64,000 nt of DNA, taken from NCBI GenBank assembly GCA_963739995.1, contig CAVUCH010000013.1:1-64000 (forward strand), given 5' to 3'. The translations under genes and the position numbers were made by a program. The notes below the pieces were generated by a model that was not told the DNA's origin, did not search any database, and saw only the letters and a list, made by a program, of their open reading frames with translations. Source of the stretch: CAVUCH01 sp963739995. GTDB taxonomy: Bacteria > Acidobacteriota > Vicinamibacteria > Vicinamibacterales > JAENWD01. Of this stretch, positions 1-7,068 are shown in pieces; within the stretch, counting starts at the first letter, position 1, and each line of letters begins with the position of its first letter.

Positions 1-4
1 CCTG

Positions 5-908
5 ATGACACTCCCTCTCGACCGTCGGGCCTTTCTCGCCGGCGCGTTCTCGCTGCCGCTCGCGTCTGGTGCAGGGGGCGAAGCGACACCGCAGCCGGCA
101 CGGCCTCGCCGGGAGTCGCGCATCAAGCTCAGTTGCAATCTCTACTCCTTCAACGGTCCGCTGACGAGCGGCGCGATGACGCTGGAGCAGGTGATCGACT
201 ACTGCGCCGAGCTGGGCTTCGACGCAATCGATCCGACCGGTTACTACTTTGCCGGGTACCCGGAACCAGCGGCGGACGCGGAGGTGTATCACATCAAGCA
301 CCTGGCGTTCCGCACGGGGCTCGACATCAGCGGCACGGGCGTGCGGAACAACTTCACCCTGGCGAACGCCGACTGCGCGCAGCGCGGAAGTTGCGCACGT
401 CACGCGGTGGATCGACGTGGCGGCGAAGCTCGGCGCGCCGGTGCTGCGGGTCTTCTCGGGCCTCGAGGTGCCGGCCGGCCATACGGAAGGTGAAGCGCGC
501 GAGTGGGTCGTCGACTGCCTGACGTCGGTCGTCCAGCGGGGAGCCGAACGGGGTGTGATGATCGTGCTGCAGAACCATCACGACTTCGTGAAGACGGCCG
601 AGGACGTCCTGACGCTTCGCCGGCTCGTTCCGTCGGACTGGTTCGGCCTGAACGTGGATATCGGCAGCCTCCGTATGGCCGATCCATATGCCGAGATCGC
701 GAAGCTTGCGCCCTACGCGTATACGTGGCAGCTCAAGGAGCGGCTGTATCGCGGGAACCGGGAGGAGAGGACGGACGTCGCGGCGATCGTCCGCATCGTC
801 CGCGATGCCGGGTACCGGGGATACGTCCCGATCGAAACGCTCGGACCCGGCGACGCACGCGAGAAGGTCCGGCGCTTCCTTGACGAAGTACGCGCGGCGC
901 TCGCTTGA
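5..908 (+). pseudogene. Tat-exported sugar phosphate isomerase/epimerase-like TIM-barrel protein, frame-broken
   Basis: The N-terminal part (from the ATG at 5) carries a twin-arginine signal (DRRAFLAG followed by an Ala/Leu-rich stretch), so the product is predicted to be exported folded. It continues as a xylose-isomerase-like TIM barrel: the first half contains the strand-helix unit around FDAIDPTGYY, and the second half, in the next frame, holds VLRVFSG, VLQNHHD, LNVDIGS and YVPIETLG, typical metal and substrate strands of the AP_endonuc_2/IolE-like superfamily. The two halves are joined if one base is removed near 374 (T in GACTGCGCG), giving D-A-R-S-A-E in place of the shifted reading. 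Together they make about 300 aa, the normal family length, so this is probably one functional gene with a sequence error. An upstream start outside the window cannot be excluded, but the Tat motif at residues 7-10 fits this start. The substrate is unknown. Confidence 0.75.
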
Positions 909-1047
909 CAGCCCCTCCCCTCGCACTCATAATCCGCGCGTTCCCCGTCGCAGTTCCGATCGCGTCCGTCCGGGACACAGCCGACCGCGTCGACGCGCGC
1001 GGTGACCGTGTGACCGGTTCCGCAGGCCATCGCCAGGAGAGGCGCGC

Positions 1048-2382
1048 ATGTATCCCCACATCTTTCAGCCGTTGCAGTTCCCCACCTTCTCAGTCAAGAA
1101 CCGCATCTTCCGCTCCAACGTGTCGGGCCGCTTCGACAACTACGACGGCAGCGGCAACCGTGCGCGCATCAACTGGGAGTTGAAGTTCGCGCGCGGCGGG
1201 GTCGGCGCGATCATCTCCTCGTTCGTGCCCGTGCACATCCGTGGCCGCATCGTGCCGAACTACGCGACGATCGACACCGACGCGCGTGTGCCCTTCTGGC
1301 GGGAGCTGGGGCGCGAAGTGCACCAGCACGACTGCCGCTTCATCATGCAACTGAGCCACGGCGGGTGGCAGCGCGACATCCAGGGCATCGAGTACCCGAA
1401 AGGCCTGAGCTCCACCGCACGCACCGAGCCGCTGCACGGCTTCGAATGCGAGCGTATGACGGTCGCGCAGATCAAGGAGACGGTGCAGGCCTTCGCCGAA
1501 GGAGCGCGGCGCGCTCGCGAGGCCGGTCTCGACGGCGTGGAGCTGCACGGCGCGAACGGCTACCTGATCACGCAGTTCCTCAGCTCCGCGATCAACGACC
1601 GTGACGACGAGTACGGCGGCGTGCTGGAGAATCGGGCGCGGTTCGTGCGCGAAGTGGTGCAGGCGATTCGCGCCAGGGTCGGACGAGACTACCACCTGCA
1701 GATGAAGATCAGCGCCACCGAGTTCAACGACGCGCTGCTGCGTCGCGAGAAGCCCGGCAACACCATCGAGGATTCCATGCGCGTCTGCCAGTGGCTGCGC
1801 GACGATGGGGTGGATGCGATTCACGTGTCGTGCGGGAGCGCGTTCCCGCACCCGAAGAATCCAGCGGGCGACCTGCCCATCGACGAGCTCAGGAAGACGT
1901 ACGACAGCCTCATCTCGAGCGGCAGCCACACGCTCCGCAATTACCTGTTCTTTCACGCCGATGTGACCGCGCCCATCTTCAAGCGGCGATGGGAGGACGC
2001 GCGAGGCCCACGCGAGCAGATCGAGGGGCTGAACCTTCCGGACGCCCGCGCGATCAAGCAGGCGGTCGGCACCATTCCCGTAATCTGCACAGGCGGGTTC
2101 CAGACGGCGGCGATCATCGAAGCTGCGATCGCGCGCGGCGACTGCGATGCGGTGAGCATCGCGCGTCCCCTCATCGCGAACAACGACCTCGTGCAGATGT
2201 TCGCGCAGGGCATCGGGCGCCCGCCCCGCCCCTGCACCTACTGCAACAAGTGCCTCGTTAATGCGGTCGAAAACCCGCTCGGGTGCTACGACGAGAGCCG
2301 CTTCGCCTCGCGTGAAGAGATGGTCGCGCAGATCATGAGCGTGTTCCACCCGCAGCCGTACGCGGACCTCGCCGGCGTGTGA
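1048..2382 (+). CDS. Old Yellow Enzyme-family NADH:flavin oxidoreductase (2,4-dienoyl-CoA reductase-like)
   Basis: A 444-aa FMN-dependent TIM barrel. Family hallmarks are visible: QLSHGG near residue 101, DGVELHGANGYL near 162 with the FMN/active-site HGAN, FLSSAINDRDDEYGG near 177, and the phosphate-binding CTGGF near 346. A Cys cluster C396-x2-C399-x2-C402-x10-C413 matches the 4Fe-4S ligands of the iron-sulfur subgroup (2,4-dienoyl-CoA reductase, trimethylamine dehydrogenase). The protein ends shortly after the cluster, so it lacks the C-terminal FAD/NAD domain of DCR/TMADH and would need a partner reductase or take electrons directly. The start is preceded by a purine-rich AGGAGAGG 8 nt upstream. 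The substrate cannot be told from sequence. It stands alone between the sugar-isomerase-like gene and an XRE regulator. Confidence 0.9.
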   Translation: MYPHIFQPLQFPTFSVKNRIFRSNVSGRFDNYDGSGNRARINWELKFARGGVGAIISSFVPVHIRGRIVPNYATIDTDARVPFWRELGREVHQHDCRFIMQLSHGGWQRDIQGIEYPKGLSSTARTEPLHGFECERMTVAQIKETVQAFAEGARRAREAGLDGVELHGANGYLITQFLSSAINDRDDEYGGVLENRARFVREVVQAIRARVGRDYHLQMKISATEFNDALLRREKPGNTIEDSMRVCQWLRDDGVDAIHVSCGSAFPHPKNPAGDLPIDELRKTYDSLISSGSHTLRNYLFFHADVTAPIFKRRWEDARGPREQIEGLNLPDARAIKQAVGTIPVICTGGFQTAAIIEAAIARGDCDAVSIARPLIANNDLVQMFAQGIGRPPRPCTYCNKCLVNAVENPLGCYDESRFASREEMVAQIMSVFHPQPYADLAGV

Positions 2383-2509
2383 CCGCGGATGCACCGGCGA
2401 GACGGCGGCGTGGAAGACGCACCGCGATCGGAGCGGGCGTCACGCCCCTGGAATGGTGGGGCGTTGCGGTTGCACTCGGGCCGCGGACCTGTTGTAGAGT
2501 CACCGCACC

Positions 2510-2863
2510 ATGAGCATCTGGGGCGAAGCAATCCGCGCGCAGCTGCACGAGCGGAGCATGACGCAGCTGGAACTCGCGCGGCTCGCGGGGATCAGCCGCA
2601 CGACCGTCCTGCACGCCGTACGCGGCGGCCACTGCGGGACGGACACGCTCCAGAAGATTGCGCGGGCGCTCTCGATTGATGTGGCCGAGCTCTTCACGAT
2701 GCCGCTCGACCCGGGACTTCGCCGGGACCGCATGATTGCCGCCGTTCTACGCGAGCTTTCAGACTCGGTGTCGACGGCGGTGCTCCAGGAACTGGAACAG
2801 AAGCGCAAGCGCCGGCTCACCCGCGGCCGACGCACGGACCGGCGGCTGCCGTTTGCTGATTGA
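2510..2863 (+). CDS. XRE/Cro-family helix-turn-helix transcriptional regulator
   Basis: A 117-aa protein with a canonical HTH_3 domain at about residues 8-62: QLELARLAGISRTTVLHAV forms the turn and recognition helix, followed by LQKIARALSIDVAELF, the usual helices 4-5. The C-terminal third is highly charged (EQKRKRR, RGRRTDRR) and has no recognised effector domain. No Shine-Dalgarno sequence precedes the ATG; a TAGAGT box lies nine bases before it. Targets are unknown. The nearest upstream gene is the OYE oxidoreductase, 127 bp away. Confidence 0.88.
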   Translation: MSIWGEAIRAQLHERSMTQLELARLAGISRTTVLHAVRGGHCGTDTLQKIARALSIDVAELFTMPLDPGLRRDRMIAAVLRELSDSVSTAVLQELEQKRKRRLTRGRRTDRRLPFAD

Positions 2864-2963
2864 GAGGCGGCCCCGGGCTCGGGGCTCCAGGCTCCGGGTC
2901 CGAGGCCAACGACGGTTCGGTCGGCGCCTGTGCGCACCGGGCGAGCTGCGTCCGGGGCCGGGC

Positions 2964-3047
2964 GTGTACGAATCAATCGGCGGACGCCCGCTCATCAACG
3001 GGCGCAGCACCTACGCGACAATCATTTCAGGCTGTTGGGGCGGATGA
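2964..3047 (+). pseudogene. Fragment resembling the N-terminus of a SelA-like PLP enzyme
   Basis: From a GTG at 2964 the frame reads V-Y-E-S-I-G-G-R-P-L-I-N-G-R-S-T-Y and on to ISGCWGG before a stop. This resembles the conserved start of SelA/DgaE-type PLP-dependent aminotransferases (pattern xYexiGvRPliNarGTyT). The rest of that roughly 400-aa fold is absent, and the following sequence in all frames does not continue it, so this would be a remnant. The match is short and made from memory of the family, so the call is tentative. Chance similarity in a 270-bp gap is the alternative. Confidence 0.35.
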
Positions 3048-3092
3048 GTGCGGGCGGTGAACATCGCGCGAATGGTGCCAGGTCCAGTTCGC

Positions 3093-3109
3093 GGGCGCCT
3101 CATGCGCCC
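3093..3109 (-). terminator. Hairpin downstream of the DUF2867-like gene
   Basis: A 6-bp perfect inverted repeat (GGGCGC, loop CTCAT, GCGCCC) lies 26 nt past the stop codon of the minus-strand DUF2867-like gene. There is no T-tract, so it may be only a weak or factor-assisted terminator. Confidence 0.35.
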
Positions 3110-3134
3110 ACACCCGGCGTAACCCGCGCCGTTC

Positions 3135-3719
3135 TCAGGATGCGGCGAAGGTCCGGTTCCAGCTCGTGCGAACGCTGCGAAGGAGCGATGGGTAGACGAT
3201 CAACTTGCGGAATGGGTCGATGAGGGCCATGTAGCCGCGCGTCAACGGGCCGACGCTGCGAACGTAGACCGCAAAATAGAAGCGATACCCAGTTGCTGTT
3301 TCGACCAGCGCGCTCAGCGCCGCGGCGTGGGCGGTACGGTTGATCACCTCCACGAGCTGCTCGTTGTCGAAGCGGTACACGATGCGGAACGGCCCCTCGC
3401 GCGTGCCCGCCAGCACCAGGGATTTCGAGCGGTCGGCGGCAGTCAGACGGTCTGCGAAGGTTTCGGTCGCGGCCTCGTCAGGCTCGCGATCCCAGCCGAG
3501 GAGTCCTCCAACGACGAGCCGGATATTCAGGAGGACGCGCACCATCGGTGAGGGTGTGAACGGACGCGTGCCTGCGGTCGCCAGGAATTCAGCCAGCGTG
3601 ATGTCGGAGCGCGTCCGCGGCAAATCGACGGCCCACACGTCGTGGAGCGGCACGCCGGCAAGGAAGTCATGAACCCGCAGTGGCAGCCGTCTGAGCTCTT
3701 GCGCCGAGATCTGTGGCAC
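3135..3719 (-). CDS. DUF2867-like protein, downstream partner of the selenoprotein CMD
   Basis: A 194-aa protein of uncharacterised function resembling the DUF2867 family: an N-terminal HDFLAGVPLHDVWAVDLP segment, a central RVLLNIR...LGWD region, a beta-rich middle (LVLAGTREGPFRIVYRF) and a C-terminal helix with YMALIDPFRKLIVYPSLLR. The start is taken as the GTG at 3719 because AGGAGG stands six bases upstream; the longer frame to 3851 would overlap the preceding gene and has no family resemblance. Only 28 nt separate it from the stop of the upstream CMD selenoprotein, so the two are probably co-transcribed and may act together. DUF2867 domains also occur fused to NAD(P)-binding epimerase-like proteins, but no Rossmann motif is present here. 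Confidence 0.75.
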   Translation of the reverse strand: MPQISAQELRRLPLRVHDFLAGVPLHDVWAVDLPRTRSDITLAEFLATAGTRPFTPSPMVRVLLNIRLVVGGLLGWDREPDEAATETFADRLTAADRSKSLVLAGTREGPFRIVYRFDNEQLVEVINRTAHAAALSALVETATGYRFYFAVYVRSVGPLTRGYMALIDPFRKLIVYPSLLRSVRTSWNRTFAAS

Positions 3720-3747
3720 CCCGGACCTCCTGCCCTGCCTGCACCGT

Positions 3748-4302
3748 TCATTCGGTCGCTGCTGCACCGGGGTGATACAACTCGTCGCTGCCGACGTCGA
3801 ACAGGCGATTGAGCCGCGCCCGGTACTGCTCGAAGGCGATCTGCGCGCCAAGTTCGATCAACTGCTTCTCGGAAAAGTGATCGCGCAGCCGCGCGTAGAG
3901 GCTGTCCGGAACGTTCGACGGCGTGTCCGACAGCGCGTCGGCCAGCGCGATCACCAGTCGCTCGACGTGATTGAACAGCGACAGGTCAGTGCCCGAGACC
4001 GCTTGAAGCTTCTCGTCGCTGAGACCGGCCTTTCTGCCCACGGCAGAGTTGATGTCCACTCAAAACGGGCACCCGATGCGCGAGGCGGCGCGGAGCCGTC
4101 CGAGCTGGATGTGGCGGAGCGACACCCGACGCCGACCGGAGAGACATGCCTCGACCAGGATCGCAGCCCACACCACGCGGGGCACACGCGCCTGGATTTT
4201 GACGGGCGTCAGCTCCTTGCCGAACATCCTGCGGGTGGCGATATAGAACCAGCGCAGGTGCCACGGCGCCTCCGTGCGTTCGATCGCGGACATCCGGGCC
4301 AT
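3748..4302 (-). CDS. Carboxymuconolactone decarboxylase/AhpD-like protein, probable selenoprotein (CxxU)
   Basis: Read with the in-frame UGA at 4062-4060 as selenocysteine, this is a 184-aa protein. Residues 1-80 (MARMSAIERTEAP..., RRMFGKELTPVK) end in G-C78-P-F, the UGA is residue 81, and the same frame continues with VDINSAVGRKAGLSDEKL, LALAD and FEQYRARLNRLF, the usual CMD/AhpD helices. The UGA therefore replaces the second Cys of the family's redox CxxC motif. No base insertion or deletion is needed, both halves are conserved in frame, and a SECIS-like hairpin follows (4033-4047). AAGGAG lies about eight bases before the ATG at 4302. AhpD-like selenoproteins are a known class, so the assignment fits precedent. 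The likely role is thiol/peroxide redox chemistry in the cytoplasm. A nonsense mutation or TGC-to-TGA sequencing error is the alternative, made unlikely by the exact position and hairpin. Confidence 0.82.
4033..4047 (-). promoter_or_regulatory. Bacterial SECIS-like hairpin of the CMD selenoprotein
   Basis: On the minus strand the UGA (4062-4060) is followed by 12 nt, then TCTGCC, a GTG loop (4041-4039) and GGCAGA: a perfect 6-bp stem. The loop starts 18 nt after the UGA and its first base is G. Known bacterial SECIS elements have the apical loop roughly 16-37 nt after the UGA with a G in the first two loop positions, so all criteria are met. It would recruit SelB with Sec-tRNA. Confidence 0.75.
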
Positions 4303-4380
4303 GGAGCGTCTCCTTGGAGAGGTAGCGGCCAGAGACGGGCGCCTCTGGGGTTGCAGCGCAATGGCCGGGTCCGCTGCTCC

Positions 4381-4431
4381 CGTTCACGTGTGATACACAA
4401 CATTGACGACCAACCCTAGGTCACGTGAACG
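4381..4431. promoter_or_regulatory. Inverted repeat with CACGTG cores in the divergent intergenic region
   Basis: CGTTCACGTG at 4381-4390 and CACGTGAACG at 4422-4431 form a perfect 10-bp inverted repeat with 31 bases between the arms. It lies 79 bp upstream of the selenoprotein operon (minus) and 170 bp upstream of the small-protein/ATPase pair (plus), a plausible operator pair for a dimeric regulator. No factor is identified. The rest of 4303-4600 shows no gene. Confidence 0.4.
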
Positions 4432-4600
4432 CCGGAATTTCAAGCATGAGCTTGTATCCCGGCAAGACGATGCGTTGTGCGTCCATCGTGACACTCTCAT
4501 GGAATGGGCCCAGGGGCTCTGCCCTTGATATTGACGCACGCCCACGACTGTTCGTACTCTTCGGGCACTTCTACTCGTATCCAGGCTGGGAGAGGTGGCG

Positions 4601-4762
4601 ATGCAACGTCCGAAAGCAGATGAGTTCCTGCGGGCGCTGCTCGAAACGCTGGCTGATCTCCCCTCGGATTTCGCGCGTCGTTTCGAGGAGATCCTGAAGC
4701 AGACAGACGTCGACCGATCGCAGGCGCTCCGCGAGCTCTTCGAGGAGTTGGCCGGTGACTGA
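4601..4762 (+). CDS. 53-aa acidic helical protein, overlapping partner of the SMC-like ATPase
   Basis: A short reading frame of 53 codons from the ATG at 4601 (GGGAGAGG lies seven bases upstream) to TGA at 4760-4762. It encodes a helical, mostly acidic protein (DEFLRALLETLADLP, FARRFEEILKQ, QALRELFEELAGD). Its end overlaps the GTG start of the following ATPase by 8 nt, strong evidence of translational coupling and therefore of being real despite its size. No family is recognised. It may bind the ATPase or act as its regulator or antitoxin-like partner; that is inference from coupling only. Confidence 0.7.
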   Translation: MQRPKADEFLRALLETLADLPSDFARRFEEILKQTDVDRSQALRELFEELAGD

Positions 4763-7046
4763 ACGGGTCCACCGTCTGGTGATGCACGCGTTCCGGGGAA
4801 TTCCCGGCGAGATGACGGTGGATTTCGGGGAGGGTGAGAGCGTCGTCGTCTACGGGGACAATGGCACGGGCAAGAGCACGATCGCCGATGCCCTCGAATG
4901 GTACTTCCGGGGAGAGATCGAGCTTCTGACCTATGAAGGCCGTCAGCATGCGGTCCGCTACGTAGGATCCGAAACCGACGGCGTGACCTCGGTCGAGGTC
5001 GTCACGAGCGGCACGCTCGGCGGCAAGGTCGTGTTCCCGGACGAGCGGCCCCCGGAGACATTCGCATGCCGACGGGAGACCTTCCTTCTTCGCGGACGCA
5101 CGCTTGCAGACTTCATAAACAAGACGAAGACGGAGAAGTGGAAGGCCCTCGTCGACATCCTCGGCCTGGACGCGATCGAGAGTCTTCGAGAGGACCTGCA
5201 ACGGGCACGAAACGAGCTTCGCAAGCTGGCCAAGCACTGGCAGGACGATGTCCGGACGTATCGTCTGGCCCTCGGATCTGGCGCCGAAGAAGTCAGTCAC
5301 CAGACCGTGCTCGCCAGCCTGCAGCAGATATGCGGGATGCTTGGTGTCGATCCACCCGCGTCTCTCGATCAGATCGCGGATCCCTCCTGGTTGACCGACG
5401 CGGTTGGCGCCAGTGCGTCAGGGTCCGACCACTCCGATCGTGACACGCTGTTGGCCGAGATCAAGACCCTGAACACCCCCGCGTTGGACCGGCGTGCGGT
5501 CGAAGCGTGGAATGACCTCGTGTCCTCGGATCTGGCGCGGCGCTTGCCGCGCGCCTCACTGGTGCGCGAAGCGAAACGCCTCGTCGAGACCGGGTCGATA
5601 GATAAAGGACGGTGCCCGCTCTGCGGGCAGACCGTCGACTACAAGACCCTGGTGCGGAGAATCGAGAGCGCGCTCGTCGAGATGATGGAGGCGTCTCGAG
5701 AGCTCGAGCGCTTCCGCGAACCGATCGTTCAGCAGGCCGATGATCTGGGGGCGGCGCACGCCAGACGCGTGTCCATTCACGATCGCGCGCGCGCCGTGGA
5801 CATCGAGTTGCCGCCCGTTCCCGACACCCCCTACGCGCCCCTCAGACGCAGCGTCGACGCACTGGCGCCTGTCGACGTCGACGCGATCACTGGCGCTCTG
5901 TCCGAGCTGCGCAAGTGGGATCGGGCAGCTGGCACGATCGCTCGGAAAGCATCGTCCGCCAGACCCAGCACACGCGACACGCAGCTCGTGATGCTGGCCG
6001 CTCTGTGTCAGCAGGTGAACGCCTGGCAGCTGGCAGAGAAGAAGGCGACGCGAGCTCGTCGCTCGCTTGATCTTGCCGAGCGCGTCTTCGACGCTTATCA
6101 GACCAAGCAGAAGCAGGACCTGACCGAGCTCTTGAAGCAAATCAGCCAGCGGGTCGCGCGAATCTATTCGTCGCTCCACCCGGGAGAGGACCTCGATTCG
6201 GTGAGCGTCGAGCCATGGACGGCCAAGGGCGTCGAGCTGGCGATCGAGTTCTACGGCTCACGGCAGCGCCCGCCGCATGGCGTGCTCAGCGAATCACACC
6301 TGAACTCGCTCGCGATTGCTCTGTTTCTGGCGATGGCGGAAAGCTTCAACGAGCAGATCGGCTTTCTCGTGCTCGACGACGTCATCAACAGCTTCGACGT
6401 CGAGCACCGCGGCCGACTCGCCGAGCTGCTGGCCGACGGGTTCGCGGACTGGCAGCTCATCGTGCTCACTCACGATCAGCAGTTCTATGAGCACCTGAGC
6501 CGCCGGGCGCCGTCCTGGCGCAGGTTCGAGTTCACGTCCTGGAGCTACGCGTCGGGCCCGAGGACCATGCAGTATGGAACCAGGGACATTCTGCGAAACG
6601 CCCGCGAGCGACTCGAGCACGGGGACGTCCACGACGCGGCCACCAAGGCACGACGGGCGCTGGAGGAACTGCTTCAGGAGGTGTGCGAGGCGCTGTGGGC
6701 GCCGCTCCCCTTCCGGCGCGGCCAGGCGAACGACAAGCGGGAGATCGGTGAGCTGTTCAAGGGAGTCCGGCGGACGCTGAAAGAGCGCGCGAAGCCCCTT
6801 TCGGAATCCCTGGACCCGCTCCTCAAGCATCTCGAAGCGGACGTCGCAGCAACGTTGAACGTTGCCGCCCACGCCGGCCGCGGCCGTCCGGGGGCGAGTG
6901 AAGTGGAGGCTGCGCTGGAGCGCATCGTGGCGCTCGACGGGACGTGGTCCTGTCCGGAGTGCAGAACGCGCGTCTGGCACCGTGGCACGCCCGAAGCTGC
7001 ACGGTGTAAGTGCGGCCAGAGCGCGTTTCCCCCCGTTCGCGTGTAA
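4755..7046 (+). CDS. SMC/RecF-like AAA ATPase with zinc hook, HEPN/DUF4145-like segment and zinc ribbon
   Basis: A 763-aa ABC-type ATPase split by a coiled-coil region. Walker A is GDNGTGKST (34-42), the signature-like LSESHLNSLA starts at 511, Walker B is FLVLDD (537-542) and the switch is LTHDQQ a little beyond. The central region holds C287-P-L-C290, a zinc-hook-like motif typical of Rad50/SbcC and AAA_23/AAA_13 proteins. After the ATPase, residues ~615-725 form a helical segment (AATKARRALEELLQEVCE ... NVAAHAG) resembling HEPN/DUF4145 domains, and the C-terminus has a zinc ribbon C733-x2-C736 ... C751-x-C753. The GTG start at 4755 overlaps the 53-aa gene. Such ATPases with nuclease-like tails are common in phage-defence and DNA-repair modules, so a defence role is a reasonable inference, not shown. 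The HEPN assignment is weak: no complete RxxxxH motif was confirmed. Confidence 0.85.
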   Translation: MTERVHRLVMHAFRGIPGEMTVDFGEGESVVVYGDNGTGKSTIADALEWYFRGEIELLTYEGRQHAVRYVGSETDGVTSVEVVTSGTLGGKVVFPDERPPETFACRRETFLLRGRTLADFINKTKTEKWKALVDILGLDAIESLREDLQRARNELRKLAKHWQDDVRTYRLALGSGAEEVSHQTVLASLQQICGMLGVDPPASLDQIADPSWLTDAVGASASGSDHSDRDTLLAEIKTLNTPALDRRAVEAWNDLVSSDLARRLPRASLVREAKRLVETGSIDKGRCPLCGQTVDYKTLVRRIESALVEMMEASRELERFREPIVQQADDLGAAHARRVSIHDRARAVDIELPPVPDTPYAPLRRSVDALAPVDVDAITGALSELRKWDRAAGTIARKASSARPSTRDTQLVMLAALCQQVNAWQLAEKKATRARRSLDLAERVFDAYQTKQKQDLTELLKQISQRVARIYSSLHPGEDLDSVSVEPWTAKGVELAIEFYGSRQRPPHGVLSESHLNSLAIALFLAMAESFNEQIGFLVLDDVINSFDVEHRGRLAELLADGFADWQLIVLTHDQQFYEHLSRRAPSWRRFEFTSWSYASGPRTMQYGTRDILRNARERLEHGDVHDAATKARRALEELLQEVCEALWAPLPFRRGQANDKREIGELFKGVRRTLKERAKPLSESLDPLLKHLEADVAATLNVAAHAGRGRPGASEVEAALERIVALDGTWSCPECRTRVWHRGTPEAARCKCGQSAFPPVRV

Positions 7047-7068
7047 CGGACCGCGACAGAGGCGTTTC

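Noticed and set aside
1090..2394. Long antisense frame (434 codons) opposite the OYE gene
   Set aside because: It is the codon-phase shadow of a well-supported gene in GC-rich DNA, with no domain and His/Arg/Val-rich composition.
4425..4697. 90-codon plus-strand frame upstream of the ATPase
   Set aside because: It overlaps the better-supported 53-aa gene in another frame, lacks a ribosome-binding site and has no coding character.
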